NCBI GenBank assembly: GCA_963555705.1
Contig: OY743180.1
Location: 33,016,129-33,080,128 of the forward strand
Reading direction: 5' to 3'
DNA from: Ligustrum vulgare
Taxonomy: Eukaryota; Streptophyta; Magnoliopsida; Lamiales; Oleaceae
DNA: 64,000 nt
In this document: positions 1-11,824 of the stretch, in pieces
Layout: each line of letters opens with the position of its first letter
Numbering within the stretch: position 1 is the first letter of the stretch
Notes under the pieces: model-generated
What the model was told of the DNA's origin: nothing
What the model saw: only the letters and a program-made list of their open reading frames with translations
The model's database searches: none
Position numbers and translations under genes: made by a program

Positions 1-1791
1 ACCATCGCATCTATTTAATAAATTTGTATTAACCGTTAGTTTTAATTAATATACGTTTTTTAAAGTTTATTTCTTTTTATTTTCTTATTCTAAATACAAA
101 TATTTTTAAAATGTATATAATCTAAACACTTCAATTTCTGACTAAAAAACCTTTTAAATGAAATAAGCAACTCTTTTATAATTTGTGATTTCTGATACTT
201 CCTTCAATCAAAAGGAGAAAAAAATATGAGAACTTCTTGAATTAATTTTTTTCTTTCATATAACAATTTATTTTTTTTTTAAATGAAACAATTCTTCTAA
301 GAGGCCTTAAGAGGAGAATGTTTTTTAATATATTACACTCAAACATTTTTACGAATATTTTACCATCGCATCTTTTTAATAAATTCGTATTAACCGTTAG
401 TTTTAATTAATATACGTTTTTTAAAGTTTATTTCTTTTTATTTTCTTATTCTAAATATAAATATTTTTAAAATGTATATAATCTAAACACTTCAATTTCT
501 GACTAAAATATCTTTTAAATAAAATAAGTAACTCTTTTAAAATTTGTGATTTCTGATACTTCCTTCAATCAAAGGGAGAGAAAAAAAATAAGGTCTTCTT
601 GAATTAATTTTTTTCATTCATATATCATTTTTTTTTTTAAAGGAAACAATTCTTCTAAGAGGCCTTAAAGGGAGAATGTTTTTAAATAAATTACCCTCAA
701 ACCTTTTTCCGAGTATTTTACCATCGCATCTATTTAATAAATTTGTATTAACCGTTAGTTTTAATTAATATACGTTTTTTAAAGTTTATTTCTTTTTATT
801 TTCTTATTCTAAATACAAATATTTTTAAAATGTATATAATCTAAAAACTTCAATTTCTGACTAAAAAACCTTTTAAATGAAATAAGCAACGCTTTTATAA
901 TTTGTGATTTCTGATACTTCCTTCAATCAAAAGGAGAAAAAAATATGAGAACTTCTTGAATTAATTTTTTTCTTTCATATAACAATTTTTTTTTTTTAAA
1001 TGAAACAATTCTTCTAAGAGGCCTTAAGGGGAGAATGTTTTTTAATATATTACACTCAAACATTTTTCCGAGTATTTTACCATCGCATCTTTTTAATAAA
1101 TTCGTATGAACCGTTAGTTTTAATTAATATACGTTTTTTAAAGTTTATTTCTTTTTATTTTCTTATTCTAAATATAAGTATTTTTCAAATATATATAATC
1201 TAAACACTTCAATTTCTTACTAAAAATCCTTTTAAATAAAATAAGCAACTCTTTTATAATTTGTTATTTCTGATACTTCCTTCAATCAAAGGGAGAAAAA
1301 AAAATGAGGACTTCTTGAATTAATTTTTTTCATTCATATAACAATTTTTTTTAAAGGAAACAATTCTTCTAAGAGGCCTTAAAGGGAGAATGTTTTTTAA
1401 TAAATTACCCTCAAACCTTTTTTCGAGTATTTTACCATCGCATCTTTTTAATAAATTCGTATTAACTGTTAGTTTTAATTAATATACGTTTTTTAAAGTT
1501 TATTTCTTTTTATTTTCTTATTCTAAATATAAATATTTTTCAAATATATAAAATCGAAACACTTCAATTTCTGACTAAAAATTCCTTTAAATAAAATAAG
1601 TAACTCTTTTAAAATTTGTGATTTCTGATACTTCCTTCAATCAAAGGGAGAAAAAAAAAAAAGGTCTTCTTGAATTAATTTTTTTCATTCATATATCAAT
1701 TTTTTTTTTTAAAGGAAACAATTCTTCTAAGAGGCCATAAAGGGAGAATGTTTTTTAATAAATTACCCTCAAACCTTTTTCCTAGTATTTT
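1..1791 (+). repeat. HOR copy 1, pentamer A-B-C-D-E, 1791 bp
   Basis: Five monomers of 361, 358, 359, 355 and 358 bp, each of a different type, followed at 1792 by a unit matching the first again. The left edge of the window falls exactly on a monomer start, so whether the array extends to the left cannot be seen but is very likely. This copy serves as the reference for the pentamer. Confidence 0.92.
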
Positions 1792-2871
1792 ACCATCGCA
1801 TCTATTTAATAAATTTGTATTAACCGTTAGTTTTAATTAATATACGTTTTTTAAAGTTTATTTCTTTTTATTTTCTTATTCTAAATACAAATATTTTTAA
1901 AATGTATATAATCTAAACACTTCAATTTCTGACTAAAAAACCTTTTAAATGAAATAAGCAACTCTTTTATAATTTGTGATTTCTGATACTTCCTTCAATC
2001 AAAAGGAGAAAAAAATATGAGAACTTCTTGAATTAATTTTTTTCTTTCATATAACAATTTTTTTTTTTTTTAAATGAAACAATTCTTCTAAGAGGCCTTA
2101 AGAGGAGAATGTTTTTTAATATATTACACTCAAACATTTTTACGAATATTTTACCATCGCATCTTTTTAATAAATTCGTATTAACCGTTAGTTTTAATTA
2201 ATATACGTTTTTTAAAGTTTATTTCTTTTTATTTTCTTATTCTAAATATAAATATTTTTAAAATGTATATAATCTAAACACTTCAATTTCTGACTAAAAT
2301 ATCTTTTAAATAAAATAAGTAACTCTTTTAAAATTTGTGATTTCTGATACTTCCTTCAATCAAAGGGAGAGAAAAAAAATAAGGTCTTCTTGAATTAATT
2401 TTTTTCATTCATATATCATTTTTTTTTTTTAAAGGAAACAATTCTTCTAAGAGGCCTTAAAGGGAGAATGTTTTTAAATAAATTACCCTCAAACCTTTTT
2501 CCGAGTATTTTACCATCGCATCTATTTAATAAATTTGTATTAACCGTTAGTTTTAATTAATATACGTTTTTTAAAGTTTATTTCTTTTTATTTTCTTATT
2601 CTAAATACAAATATTTTTAAAATGTATATAATCTAAAAACTTCAATTTCTGACTAAAAAACCTTTTAAATGAAATAAGCAACGCTTTTATAATTTGTGAT
2701 TTCTGATACTTCCTTCAATCAAAAGGAGAAAAAAATATGAGAACTTCTTGAATTAATTTTTTTCTTTCATATAACAATTTTTTTTTTTTTAAATGAAACA
2801 ATTCTTCTAAGAGGCCTTAAGGGGAGAATGTTTTTTAATATATTACACTCAAACATTTTTCCGAGTATTTT

Positions 2872-3231
2872 ACCATCGCATCTTTTTAATAAATTCGTAT
2901 GAACCGTTAGTTTTAATTAATATACGTTTTTTAAAGTTTATTTCTTTTTATTTTCTTATTCTAAATATAAGTATTTTTCAAAAATGTATATAATCTAAAC
3001 ACTTCAATTTCTGACTAAAATATCTTTTAAATAAAATAAGTAACTCTTTTAAAATTTGTGATTTCTGATACTTCCTTCAATCAAAGGGAGAGAAAAAAAA
3101 TAAGGTCTTCTTGAATTAATTTTTTTCATTCATATATCATTTTTTTTTTTAAAGGAAACAATTCTTCTAAGAGGCCTTAAAGGGAGAATGTTTTTTAATA
3201 AATTACCCTCAAACCTTTTTCCGAGTATTTT
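2872..3231 (+). repeat. Recombinant D/B monomer
   Basis: The left third carries D markers (CGTATGAACC, ATAAGTATTTTTC). It then switches through the hybrid tract TTTTTCAAAAATGTATATAA to B markers (GACTAAAATATC, AAGTAACTC, GAGAGAAAAAAAATAAGG). The same junction recurs in the monomer at 9679. The preceding B and C monomers are also at the same 6807-bp offset (2153 to 8960, 2512 to 9319). The two recombinants are therefore copies of one event, not independent ones. Confidence 0.87.
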
Positions 3232-3587
3232 ACCATCGCATCTTTTTAATAAATTCGTATTAACCGTTAGTTTTAATTAATATACGTTTTTTAAAGTTTA
3301 TTTCTTTTTATTTTCTTATTCTAAATATAAGTATTTTTCAAATATATATAATCTAAACACTTCAATTTCTTACTAAAAATCCTTTTAAATAAAATAAGCA
3401 ACTCTTTTATAATTATTTATTTCTGATACTTCCTTCAATCAAAGGGAGAAAAAAAAATGAGGACTTCATGAATTAATTTTTTTCATTCATATAACAATTT
3501 TTTTTAAAGGAAACAATTCTTCTAAGAGGCCTTAAAGGGAGAATGTTTTTTAATAAATTACCCTCAAACCTTTTTCCGAGTATTTTA

Positions 3588-3945
3588 CCATCGCATCTTT
3601 TTAATAAATTCGTATTAACTGTTAGTTTTAATTAATATACGTTTTTTAAAGTTTATTTCTTTTTATTTTCTTATTCTAAATATAAATATTTTTAAAATGT
3701 ATATAATCTAAACACTTCAATTTCTGACTAAAATATCTTTTAAATAAAATAAGTAACTCTTTTAAAATTTGTGATTTCTGATACTTCCTTCAATCAAAGG
3801 GAGAGAAAAAAAATAAGGTCTTCTTGAATTAATTTTTTTCATTCATATATCATTTTTTTTTTTTAAAGGAAACAATTCTTCTAAGAGGCCTTAAAGGGAG
3901 AATGTTTTTAAATAAATTACCCTCAAACCTTTTTCCGAGTATTTT
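3588..3945 (+). repeat. Recombinant E/B monomer
   Basis: The unit begins with the E marker AACTGTT. From the AAATATTTTTAAAATG stretch onward it follows type B (GACTAAAATATC, AAGTAACTC, ATAAGGTC, GTTTTTAAATAAATT). Units of the same structure occur at 16471 and 17903, linking Region I with the tetramer block of Region II. Confidence 0.85.
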
Positions 3946-5017
3946 ACCATCGCATCTATTTAATAAATTTGTATTAACCGTTAGTTTTAATTAATATACG
4001 TTTTTTAAAGTTTATTTCTTTTTATTTTCTTATTCTAAATACAAATATTTTTAAAATGTATATAATCTAAAAACTTCAATTTCTGACTAAAAAACCTTTT
4101 AAATGAAATAAGCAACGCTTTTATAATTTGTGATTTCTGATACTTCCTTCAATCAAAAGGAGAAAAAAATATGAGAACTTCTTGAATTAATTTTTTTCTT
4201 TCATATAACAATTTTTTTTTTTTAAATGAAACAATTCTTCTAAGAGGCCTTAAGGGGAGAATGTTTTTTAATATATTACACTCAAACATTTTTCCGAGTA
4301 TTTTACCATCGCATCTTTTTAATAAATTCGTATGAACCGTTAGTTTTAATTAATATACGTTTTTTAAAGTTTATTTCTTTTTATTTTCTTATTCTAAATA
4401 TAAGTATTTTTCAAATATATATAATCTAAACACTTCAATTTCTTACTAAAAATCCTTTTAAATAAAATAAGCAACTCTTTTATAATTTGTTATTTCTGAT
4501 ACTTCCTTCAATCAAAGGGAGAAAAAAAAATGAGGACTTCTTGAATTAATTTTTTTCATTCATATAACAATTTTTTTTAAAGGAAACAATTCTTCTAAGA
4601 GGCCTTAAAGGGAGAATGTTTTTTAATAAATTACCCTCAAACCTTTTTTCGAGTATTTTACCATCGCATCTTTTTAATAAATTCGTATTAACTGTTAGTT
4701 TTAATTAATATACGTTTTTTAAAGTTTATTTCTTTTTATTTTCTTATTCTAAATATAAATATTTTTCAAATATATAAAATCGAAACACTTCAATTTCTGA
4801 CTAAAAATTCCTTTAAATAAAATAAGTAACTCTTTTAAAATTTGTGATTTCTGATACTTCCTTCAATCAAAGGGAGAAAAAAAAAAAAGGTCTTCTTGAA
4901 TTAATTTTTTTCATTCATATATCAATTTTTTTTTTAAAGGAAACAATTCTTCTAAGAGGCCATAAAGGGAGAATGTTTTTTAATAAATTACCCTCAAACC
5001 TTTTTCCTAGTATTTTA

Positions 5018-6808
5018 CCATCGCATCTATTTAATAAATTTGTATTAACCGTTAGTTTTAATTAATATACGTTTTTTAAAGTTTATTTCTTTTTATTTTC
5101 TTATTCTAAATACAAATATTTTTAAAATGTATATAATCTAAACACTTCAATTTCTGACTAAAAAACCTTTTAAATGAAATAAGCAACTCTTTTATAATTT
5201 GTGATTTCTGATACTTCCTTCAATCAAAAGGAGAAAAAAATATGAGAACTTCTTGAATTAATTTTTTTCTTTCATATAACAATTTTTTTTTTTTTTAAAT
5301 GAAACAATTCTTCTAAGAGGCCTTAAGAGGAGAATGTTTTTTAATATATTACACTCAAACATTTTTACGAATATTTTACCATCGCATCTTTTTAATAAAT
5401 TCGTATTAACCGTTAGTTTTAATTAATATACGTTTTTTAAAGTTTATTTCTTTTTATTTTCTTATTCTAAATATAAATATTTTTAAAATGTATATAATCT
5501 AAACACTTCAATTTCTGACTAAAATATCTTTTAAATAAAATAAGTAACTCTTTTAAAATTTGTGATTTCTGATACTTCCTTCAATCAAAGGGAGAGAAAA
5601 AAAATAAGGTCTTCTTGAATTAATTTTTTTCATTCATATATCATTTTTTTTTTTTAAAGGAAACAATTCTTCTAAGAGGCCTTAAAGGGAGAATGTTTTT
5701 AAATAAATTACCCTCAAACCTTTTTCCGAGTATTTTACCATCGCATCTATTTAATAAATTTGTATTAACCGTTAGTTTTAATTAATATACGTTTTTTAAA
5801 GTTTATTTCTTTTTATTTTCTTATTCTAAATACAAATATTTTTAAAATGTATATAATCTAAAAACTTCAATTTCTGACTAAAAAACCTTTTAAATGAAAT
5901 AAGCAACGCTTTTATAATTTGTGATTTCTGATACTTCCTTCAATCAAAAGGAGAAAAAAATATGAGAACTTCTTGAATTAATTTTTTTCTTTCATATAAC
6001 AATTTTTTTTTTTTAAATGAAACAATTCTTCTAAGAGGCCTTAAGGGGAGAATGTTTTTTAATATATTACACTCAAACATTTTTCCGAGTATTTTACCAT
6101 CGCATCTTTTTAATAAATTCGTATGAACCGTTAGTTTTAATTAATATACGTTTTTTAAAGTTTATTTCTTTTTATTTTCTTATTCTAAATATAAGTATTT
6201 TTCAAATATATATAATCTAAACACTTCAATTTCTTACTAAAAATCCTTTTAAATAAAATAAGCAACTCTTTTATAATTTGTTATTTCTGATACTTCCTTC
6301 AATCAAAGGGAGAAAAAAAAATGAGGACTTCTTGAATTAATTTTTTTCATTCATATAACAATTTTTTTTAAAGGAAACAATTCTTCTAAGAGGCCTTAAA
6401 GGGAGAATGTTTTTTAATAAATTACCCTCAAACCTTTTTTCGAGTATTTTACCATCGCATCTTTTTAATAAATTCGTATTAACTGTTAGTTTTAATTAAT
6501 ATACGTTTTTTAAAGTTTATTTCTTTTTATTTTCTTATTCTAAATATAAATATTTTTCAAATATATAAAATCGAAACACTTCAATTTCTGACTAAAAATT
6601 CCTTTAAATAAAATAAGTAACTATTTTAAAATTTGTGATTTCTGATACTTCCTTCAATCAAAGGGAGAAAAAAAAAAAAGGTCTTCTTGAATTAATTTTT
6701 TTCATTCATATATCAATTTTTTTTTTTAAAGGAAACAATTCTTCTAAGAGGCCATAAAGGGAGAATGTTTTTTAATAAATTACCCTCAAACCTTTTTCCT
6801 AGTATTTT
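5018..6808 (+). repeat. HOR copy 3, pentamer A-B-C-D-E, 1791 bp
   Basis: Same order and same total length as the copy at 1-1791. Types and most private bases agree unit by unit, with differences mainly in the lengths of oligo-A and oligo-T runs. This supports recent amplification of the pentamer, and the period of 1791 bp is seen twice exactly. Confidence 0.92.
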
Positions 6809-7888
6809 ACCATCGCATCTATTTAATAAATTTGTATTAACCGTTAGTTTTAATTAATATACGTTTTTTAAAGTTTATTTCTTTTTATTTTCTTATTCTA
6901 AATACAAATATTTTTAAAATGTATATAATCTAAACACTTCAATTTCTGACTAAAAAACCTTTTAAATGAAATAAGCAACTCTTTTATAATTTGTGATTTC
7001 TGATACTTCCTTCAATCAAAAGGAGAAAAAAATATGAGAACTTCTTGAATTAATTTTTTTCTTTCATATAACAATTTTTTTTTTTTTTTAAATGAAACAA
7101 TTCTTCTAAGAGGCCTTAAGAGGAGAATGTTTTTTAATATATTACACTCAAACATTTTTACGAATATTTTACCATCGCATCTTTTTAATAAATTCGTATT
7201 AACCGTTAGTTTTAATTAATATACGTTTTTTAAAGTTTATTTCTTTTTATTTTCTTATTCTAAATATAAATATTTTTAAAATGTATATAATCTAAACACT
7301 TCAATTTCTGACTAAAATATCTTTTAAATAAAATAAGTAACTCTTTTAAAATTTGTGATTTCTGATACTTCCTTCAATCAAAGGGAGAGAAAAAAAATAA
7401 GGTCTTCTTGAATTAATTTTTTTCATTCATATATCATTTTTTTTTTTTAAAGGAAACAATTCTTCTAAGAGGCCTTAAAGGGAGAATGTTTTTAAATAAA
7501 TTACCCTCAAACCTTTTTCCGAGTATTTTACCATCGCATCTATTTAATAAATTTGTATTAACCGTTAGTTTTAATTAATATACGTTTTTTAAAGTTTATT
7601 TCTTTTTATTTTCTTATTCTAAATACAAATATTTTTAAAATGTATATAATCTAAAAACTTCAATTTCTGACTAAAAAACCTTTTAAATGAAATAAGCAAC
7701 GCTTTTATAATTTGTGATTTCTGATACTTCCTTCAATCAAAAGGAGAAAAAAATATGAGAACTTCTTGAATTAATTTTTTTCTTTCATATAACAATTTTT
7801 TTTTTTTAAATGAAACAATTCTTCTAAGAGGCCTTAAAGGGAGAATGTTCTTTAATAAATTACCCTCAAACCTTTTTCCGAGTATTTT
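6809..7888 (+). repeat. Truncated HOR copy A-B-C ending in a C-to-Q junction
   Basis: The fourth copy starts A (6809), B (7171) and C (7530), but D and E are absent. The C unit keeps C markers through its oligo-T tract and AAATGAAAC. It then ends with type-Q sequence (CCTTAAAGGGAG, GTTCTTTAATAAATT, CTCAAACC) instead of the C ending (CCTTAAGGGGAG, TATATTACACTC). The monomer at 7889 is a full Q. The domain boundary is thus an intra-monomer recombination point near 7830-7850. Confidence 0.87.
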
Positions 7889-8204
7889 ACCATCGCATCT
7901 TTTTAATAAATTCGTATTAACCGTTAGTTTTAATTAATATACGTTTTTTAAAGTTTATTTCTTTTTATTTTCTTATTCTAAATATAAATATTTTTCAAAT
8001 ATATATAATCTAAACACTTCAATTTCTTACTAAAAATTCTTTTAAATAAAATAAGCAACTCTTTTATAATTTGTCATTTCTAATACTTCCTTCAATCAAA
8101 GGGAGAAAAAAAAATGAGGACTTCTTGAATTAATTTTTTTTCATTCATATAACAATATTTTTTAAAGGAAACAATTCTTCTAAGAGGCCTTAAAGGGAGA
8201 ATGT

Positions 8205-8268
8205 TTTTTAATAAATTACCCTCAAACCTTTTTCCGAGTATTTTACCATCGCATCTTTTTAATAAATT
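8205..8268 (+). repeat. 13-bp direct repeat flanking the monomer border (representative)
   Basis: TTTTTAATAAATT occurs at 8205-8217 near the end of one monomer and again at 8256-8268 near the start of the next, 51 bp apart. Between them lie CCGAG, the border and the first CpGs. P-type ends read TTTTTAATATATT and weaken the repeat. It is the only obvious internal repetition I saw inside the unit and might be a trace of how the monomer formed, or chance in AT-rich sequence. Confidence 0.6.
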
Positions 8269-10753
8269 CGTATTAACCGTTAGTTTTAAATAATATACGT
8301 TTTTTAAAGTTTATTTCTTTTTATTTTCTTATTCTAAATATAAATATTTTTCAAATATATATAATCTAAACACTTCAATTTCTGACTAAAAAGTCTTTTA
8401 AATAAAATAAGCAACACTTTTATAATTTGTGTTTTCTGATACTTCCTTCAATCAAAAGGAGAAAAAAAAAATGAGGACTTCTTGAATTAATTTTTTTCAT
8501 TCATATATCAATTTTTTTTTAAAGGAAACAATTCTTCTGAGAAGCCTTAAAGGGAGAATGTTTTTTAATAAATTACCCTCAAACCTTTTTCCGAGTATTT
8601 TACGATCGCATCTTTTTAATAAATTCGTATTAACCGTTAGTTTTAATTAATATACGTTTTTTAAAGTTTATTTCTTTTTATTTTCTTATTCTAAATACAA
8701 ATATTTTTAAAATGTATATAATCTAAACACTTCAATTTCTGACTAAAAAACCTTTTAAATGAAATAAGCAACGCTTTTATAATTTGTGATTTCTGATACT
8801 TCCTTCAATCAAAAGGAGAAAAAAATATGAGAACTTCTTGAATTAATTTTTTTCTTTCATATATCAATTTTTTTTTTTAAAGGAAACAATTCTTCTAAGA
8901 GGCCTTAAGAGGAGAATGTTTTTTAATATATTACACTCAAACATTTTTACGAATATTTTACCATCGCATCTTTTTAATAAATTCGTATTAACCGTTAGTT
9001 TTAATTAATATACGTTTTTTAAAGTTTATTTCTTTTTATTTTCTTATTCTAAATATAAATATTTTTAAAATGTATATAATCTAAACACTTCAATTTCTGA
9101 CTAAAATATCTTTTAAATAAAATAAGTAACTCTTTTAAAATTTGTGATTTCTGATACTTCCTTCAATCAAAGGGAGAGAAAAAAAATAAGGTCTTCTTGA
9201 ATTAATTTTTTTCATTCATATATCATTTTTTTTTTTTAAAGGAAACAATTCTTCTAAGAGGCCTTAAAGGGAGAATGTTTTTAAATAAATTACCCTCAAA
9301 CCTTTTTCCGAGTATTTTACCATCGCATCTATTTAATAAATTTGTATTAACAGTTAGTTTTAATTAATATACGTTTTTTAAAGTTTATTTCTTTTTATTT
9401 TCTTATTCTAAATACAAATATTTTTAAAATGTATATAATCTAAAAACTTCAATTTCTGACTAAAAAACCTTTTAAATGAAATAAGCAACGCTTTTATAAT
9501 TTGTGATTTCTGATACTTCCTTCAATCAAAAGGAGAAAAAAATATGAGAACTTCTTGAATTAATTTTTTTCTTTCATATAACAATTTTTTTTTTTTTAAA
9601 TGAAACAATTCTTCTAAGAGGCCTTAAGGGGAGAATGTTTTTTAATATATTACACTCAAACATTTTTCCGAGTATTTTACCATCGCATCTTTTTAATAAA
9701 TTCGTATGAACCGTTAGTTTTAATTAATATACGTTTTTTAAAGTTTATTTCTTTTTATTTTCTTATTCTAAATATAAGTATTTTTCAAAAATGTATATAA
9801 TCTAAACACTTCAATTTCTGACTAAAATATCTTTTAAATAAAATAAGTAACTCTTTTAAAATTTGTGATTTCTGATACTTCCTTCAATCAAAGGGAGAGA
9901 AAAAAAATAAGGTCTTCTTGAATTAATTTTTTTCATTCATATATCATTTTTTTTTTTAAAGGAAACAATTCTTCTAAGAGGCCTTAAAGGGAGAATGTTT
10001 TTTAATAAATTACCCTCAAACCTTTTTCCGAGTATTTTACCATCGCATCTTTTTAATAAATTCGTATTAACCGTTAGTTTTAATTAATATACGTTTTTTA
10101 AATTTTATTTCTTTTTATTTTCTTATTCTAAATATAAATATTTTTCAAATATATATAATCTAAACACTTCAATTTCTGACTAAAAAGTCTTTTAAATAAA
10201 ATAAGCAACACTTTTATAATTTGTGTTTTCTGATACTTCCTTCAATCAAAAGGAGAAAAAAAAAATGAGGACTTCTTGAATTAATTTTTTTCATTCATAT
10301 ATCAATTTTTTTTTAAAGGAAACAATTCTTCTGAGAAGCCTTAAAGGGAGAATGTTTTTTAATAAATTACCCTCAAACCTTTTTCCGAGTATTTTACGAT
10401 CGCATCTTTTTAATAAATTCGTATTAACCGTTAGTTTTAATTAATATACGTTTTTTAAAGTTTATTTCTTTTTATTTTCTTATTCTAAATACAAATATTT
10501 TTAAAATGTATATAATCTAAACACTTCAATTTCTGACTAAAAAACCTTTTAAATGAAATAAGCAACGCTTTTATAATTTGTGATTTCTGATACTTCCTTC
10601 AATCAAAAGGAGAAAAAAATATGAGAACTTATTGAATTAATTTTTTTCTTTCATATATCAATTTTTTTTTTTAAAGGAAACAATTCTTCTAAGAGGCCTT
10701 AGAGGGAGAATCTTTTTTAGTAAATTACCCTCAAACCTTTTTCCGAGTATTTT
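8245..10753 (+). repeat. Partly duplicated five-monomer block, offset 1794 bp, with unique PvuI sites
   Basis: The R unit at 8245 and the C/P unit at 8602 reappear at 10039 and 10396. The pairs share two private changes: CTGAGAAGCC at 8539 and 10333, and CGATCG in place of CCATCG at the next monomer start (8603-8608 and 10397-10402). I saw this hexamer at no other monomer start. The offset between marker pairs is 1794 bp, five monomers. The two C/P units differ at their ends: the first ends ACGAAT, while the second reads TTAGAGGGAGAATC with a Q-like tail. Confidence 0.85.
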
Positions 10754-11824
10754 ACCATCGCATCTTTTTAATAAATTCGTATTAACCGTTAGTTTTAATT
10801 AATATACGTTTTTTAAAGTTTATTTCTTTTTATTTTCTTATTCTAAATACAAATATTTTTAAAATGTATATAATCTAAACACTTCAATTTCTTACTAAAA
10901 AACCTTTTAAATGAAATAAGCAACGCTTTTATAATTTGTGATTTCTGATACTTCCTTCAATCAAAAGGAGAAAAAAATATGAGAACTTCTTGAATTAATT
11001 TTTTTCTTTCATATAACAATTTTTTTTTTTTAAATGAAACAATTCTTCTAAGAGGCCTTAAGGGGAGAATGTTTTTTAATATATTACACTCAAACATTTT
11101 TCCGAGTATTTTACCATCGCATCTTTTTAATAAATTCGTATGAACCGTTAGTTTTAATTAATATACGTTTTTTAAAGTTTATTTCTTTTTATTTTCTTAT
11201 TCTAAATATAAATATTTTTCAAATATATATAATCTAAACACTTCAATTTCTTACTAAAAATTCTTTTAAATAAAATAAGCAACTCTTTTATAATTTGTTA
11301 TTTCTAATACTTCCTTCAATCAAAGGGAGAAAAAAAAATGAGGACTTCTTGAATTAATTTTTTTTCATTCATATAACAATATTTTTTAAAGGAAACAATT
11401 CTTCTAAGAGGCCTTAAAGGGAGAATGTTTTTTAATAAATTACCCTCAAACCTTTTTCCGAGTATTTTACCATCGCATCTTTTTAATAAATTCGTATTAA
11501 CCGTTAGTTTTAATTAATATACGTTTTTTAAAGTTTATTTCTTTTTATTTTCTTATTCTAAATACAAATATTTTTCAAATATATATAATCTAAACACTTC
11601 AATTTCTTACTAAAAATTCTTTTAAATAAAATAAGCAACTCTTTTATAATTTGTTATTTCTAATACTTCCTTCAATCAAAGGGAGAAAAAAAAATGAGGA
11701 CTTCTTGAATTAATTTTTTTTCATTCATATAACAATATTTTTTAAAGGAAACAATTCTTCTAAGAGGCCTTAAAGGGAGAATGTTTTTTAATAAATTACC
11801 CTCAAACCTTTTTCCCAGTATTTT

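Larger units (their letters stand above)
1792..5017 (+). repeat. HOR copy 2, expanded nine-monomer unit, 3226 bp
   Basis: The order is A-B-C-(D/B)-D'-(E/B)-C-D-E, so four extra monomers sit inside a pentamer frame. The monomer at 2872 starts as D (CGTATGAACC, ATAAGTA) and continues as B (GACTAAAATATC, ATAAGGTC). The monomer at 3588 starts as E (AACTGTT) and continues as B. D' at 3232 has a private ATTATTTATTTC stretch and TTCATGAATT. The layout is what unequal exchange between misaligned pentamers would leave. Similar D' and E/B units recur at 13258, 16116, 16471, 17548 and 17903. Confidence 0.88.
1..7888 (+). repeat. Region I: A-B-C-D-E pentamer higher-order repeat domain
   Basis: Twenty-two monomers start at 1 A, 362 B, 720 C, 1079 D, 1434 E, 1792 A, 2153 B, 2512 C, 2872 D/B, 3232 D', 3588 E/B, 3946 C, 4305 D, 4660 E, 5018 A, 5378 B, 5738 C, 6096 D, 6451 E, 6809 A, 7171 B and 7530 C (ending as Q). 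Diagnostic bases: A has CTATTT, AAATTTG and an ACGAAT end. B has GACTAAAATATC and an ATAAGGTC tract. C has TCTAAAAACTT and AACGCT. D has CGTATGAACC, ATAAGTA and CTTACTAAAAATCC. E has AACTGTT, AATCGAAAC and GGCCATAAAG. The basic period is 1791 bp. The domain ends where the last C unit turns into the Q type of later regions. Confidence 0.93.

Noticed and set aside
4844..5065. Open frame of 73 codons across an E-A monomer junction
   Set aside because: It starts at GTG, not ATG, and reads through oligo-A (lysine run) and oligo-T (phenylalanine) tracts. The equivalent E units at 1434 and 6451 have one more T in the run (11 against 10) and lose the frame. It has no recognisable domain and lies wholly in satellite sequence.
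8101..8130. GGGAG, an A run, ATG and a four-codon frame (M-R-T-S-stop) in every monomer
   Set aside because: It looks like a ribosome site plus start codon, but the frame always closes after four codons. Both main variants (ATGAGGAC and ATATGAGAAC) end at the same TGA. Nothing supports translation.
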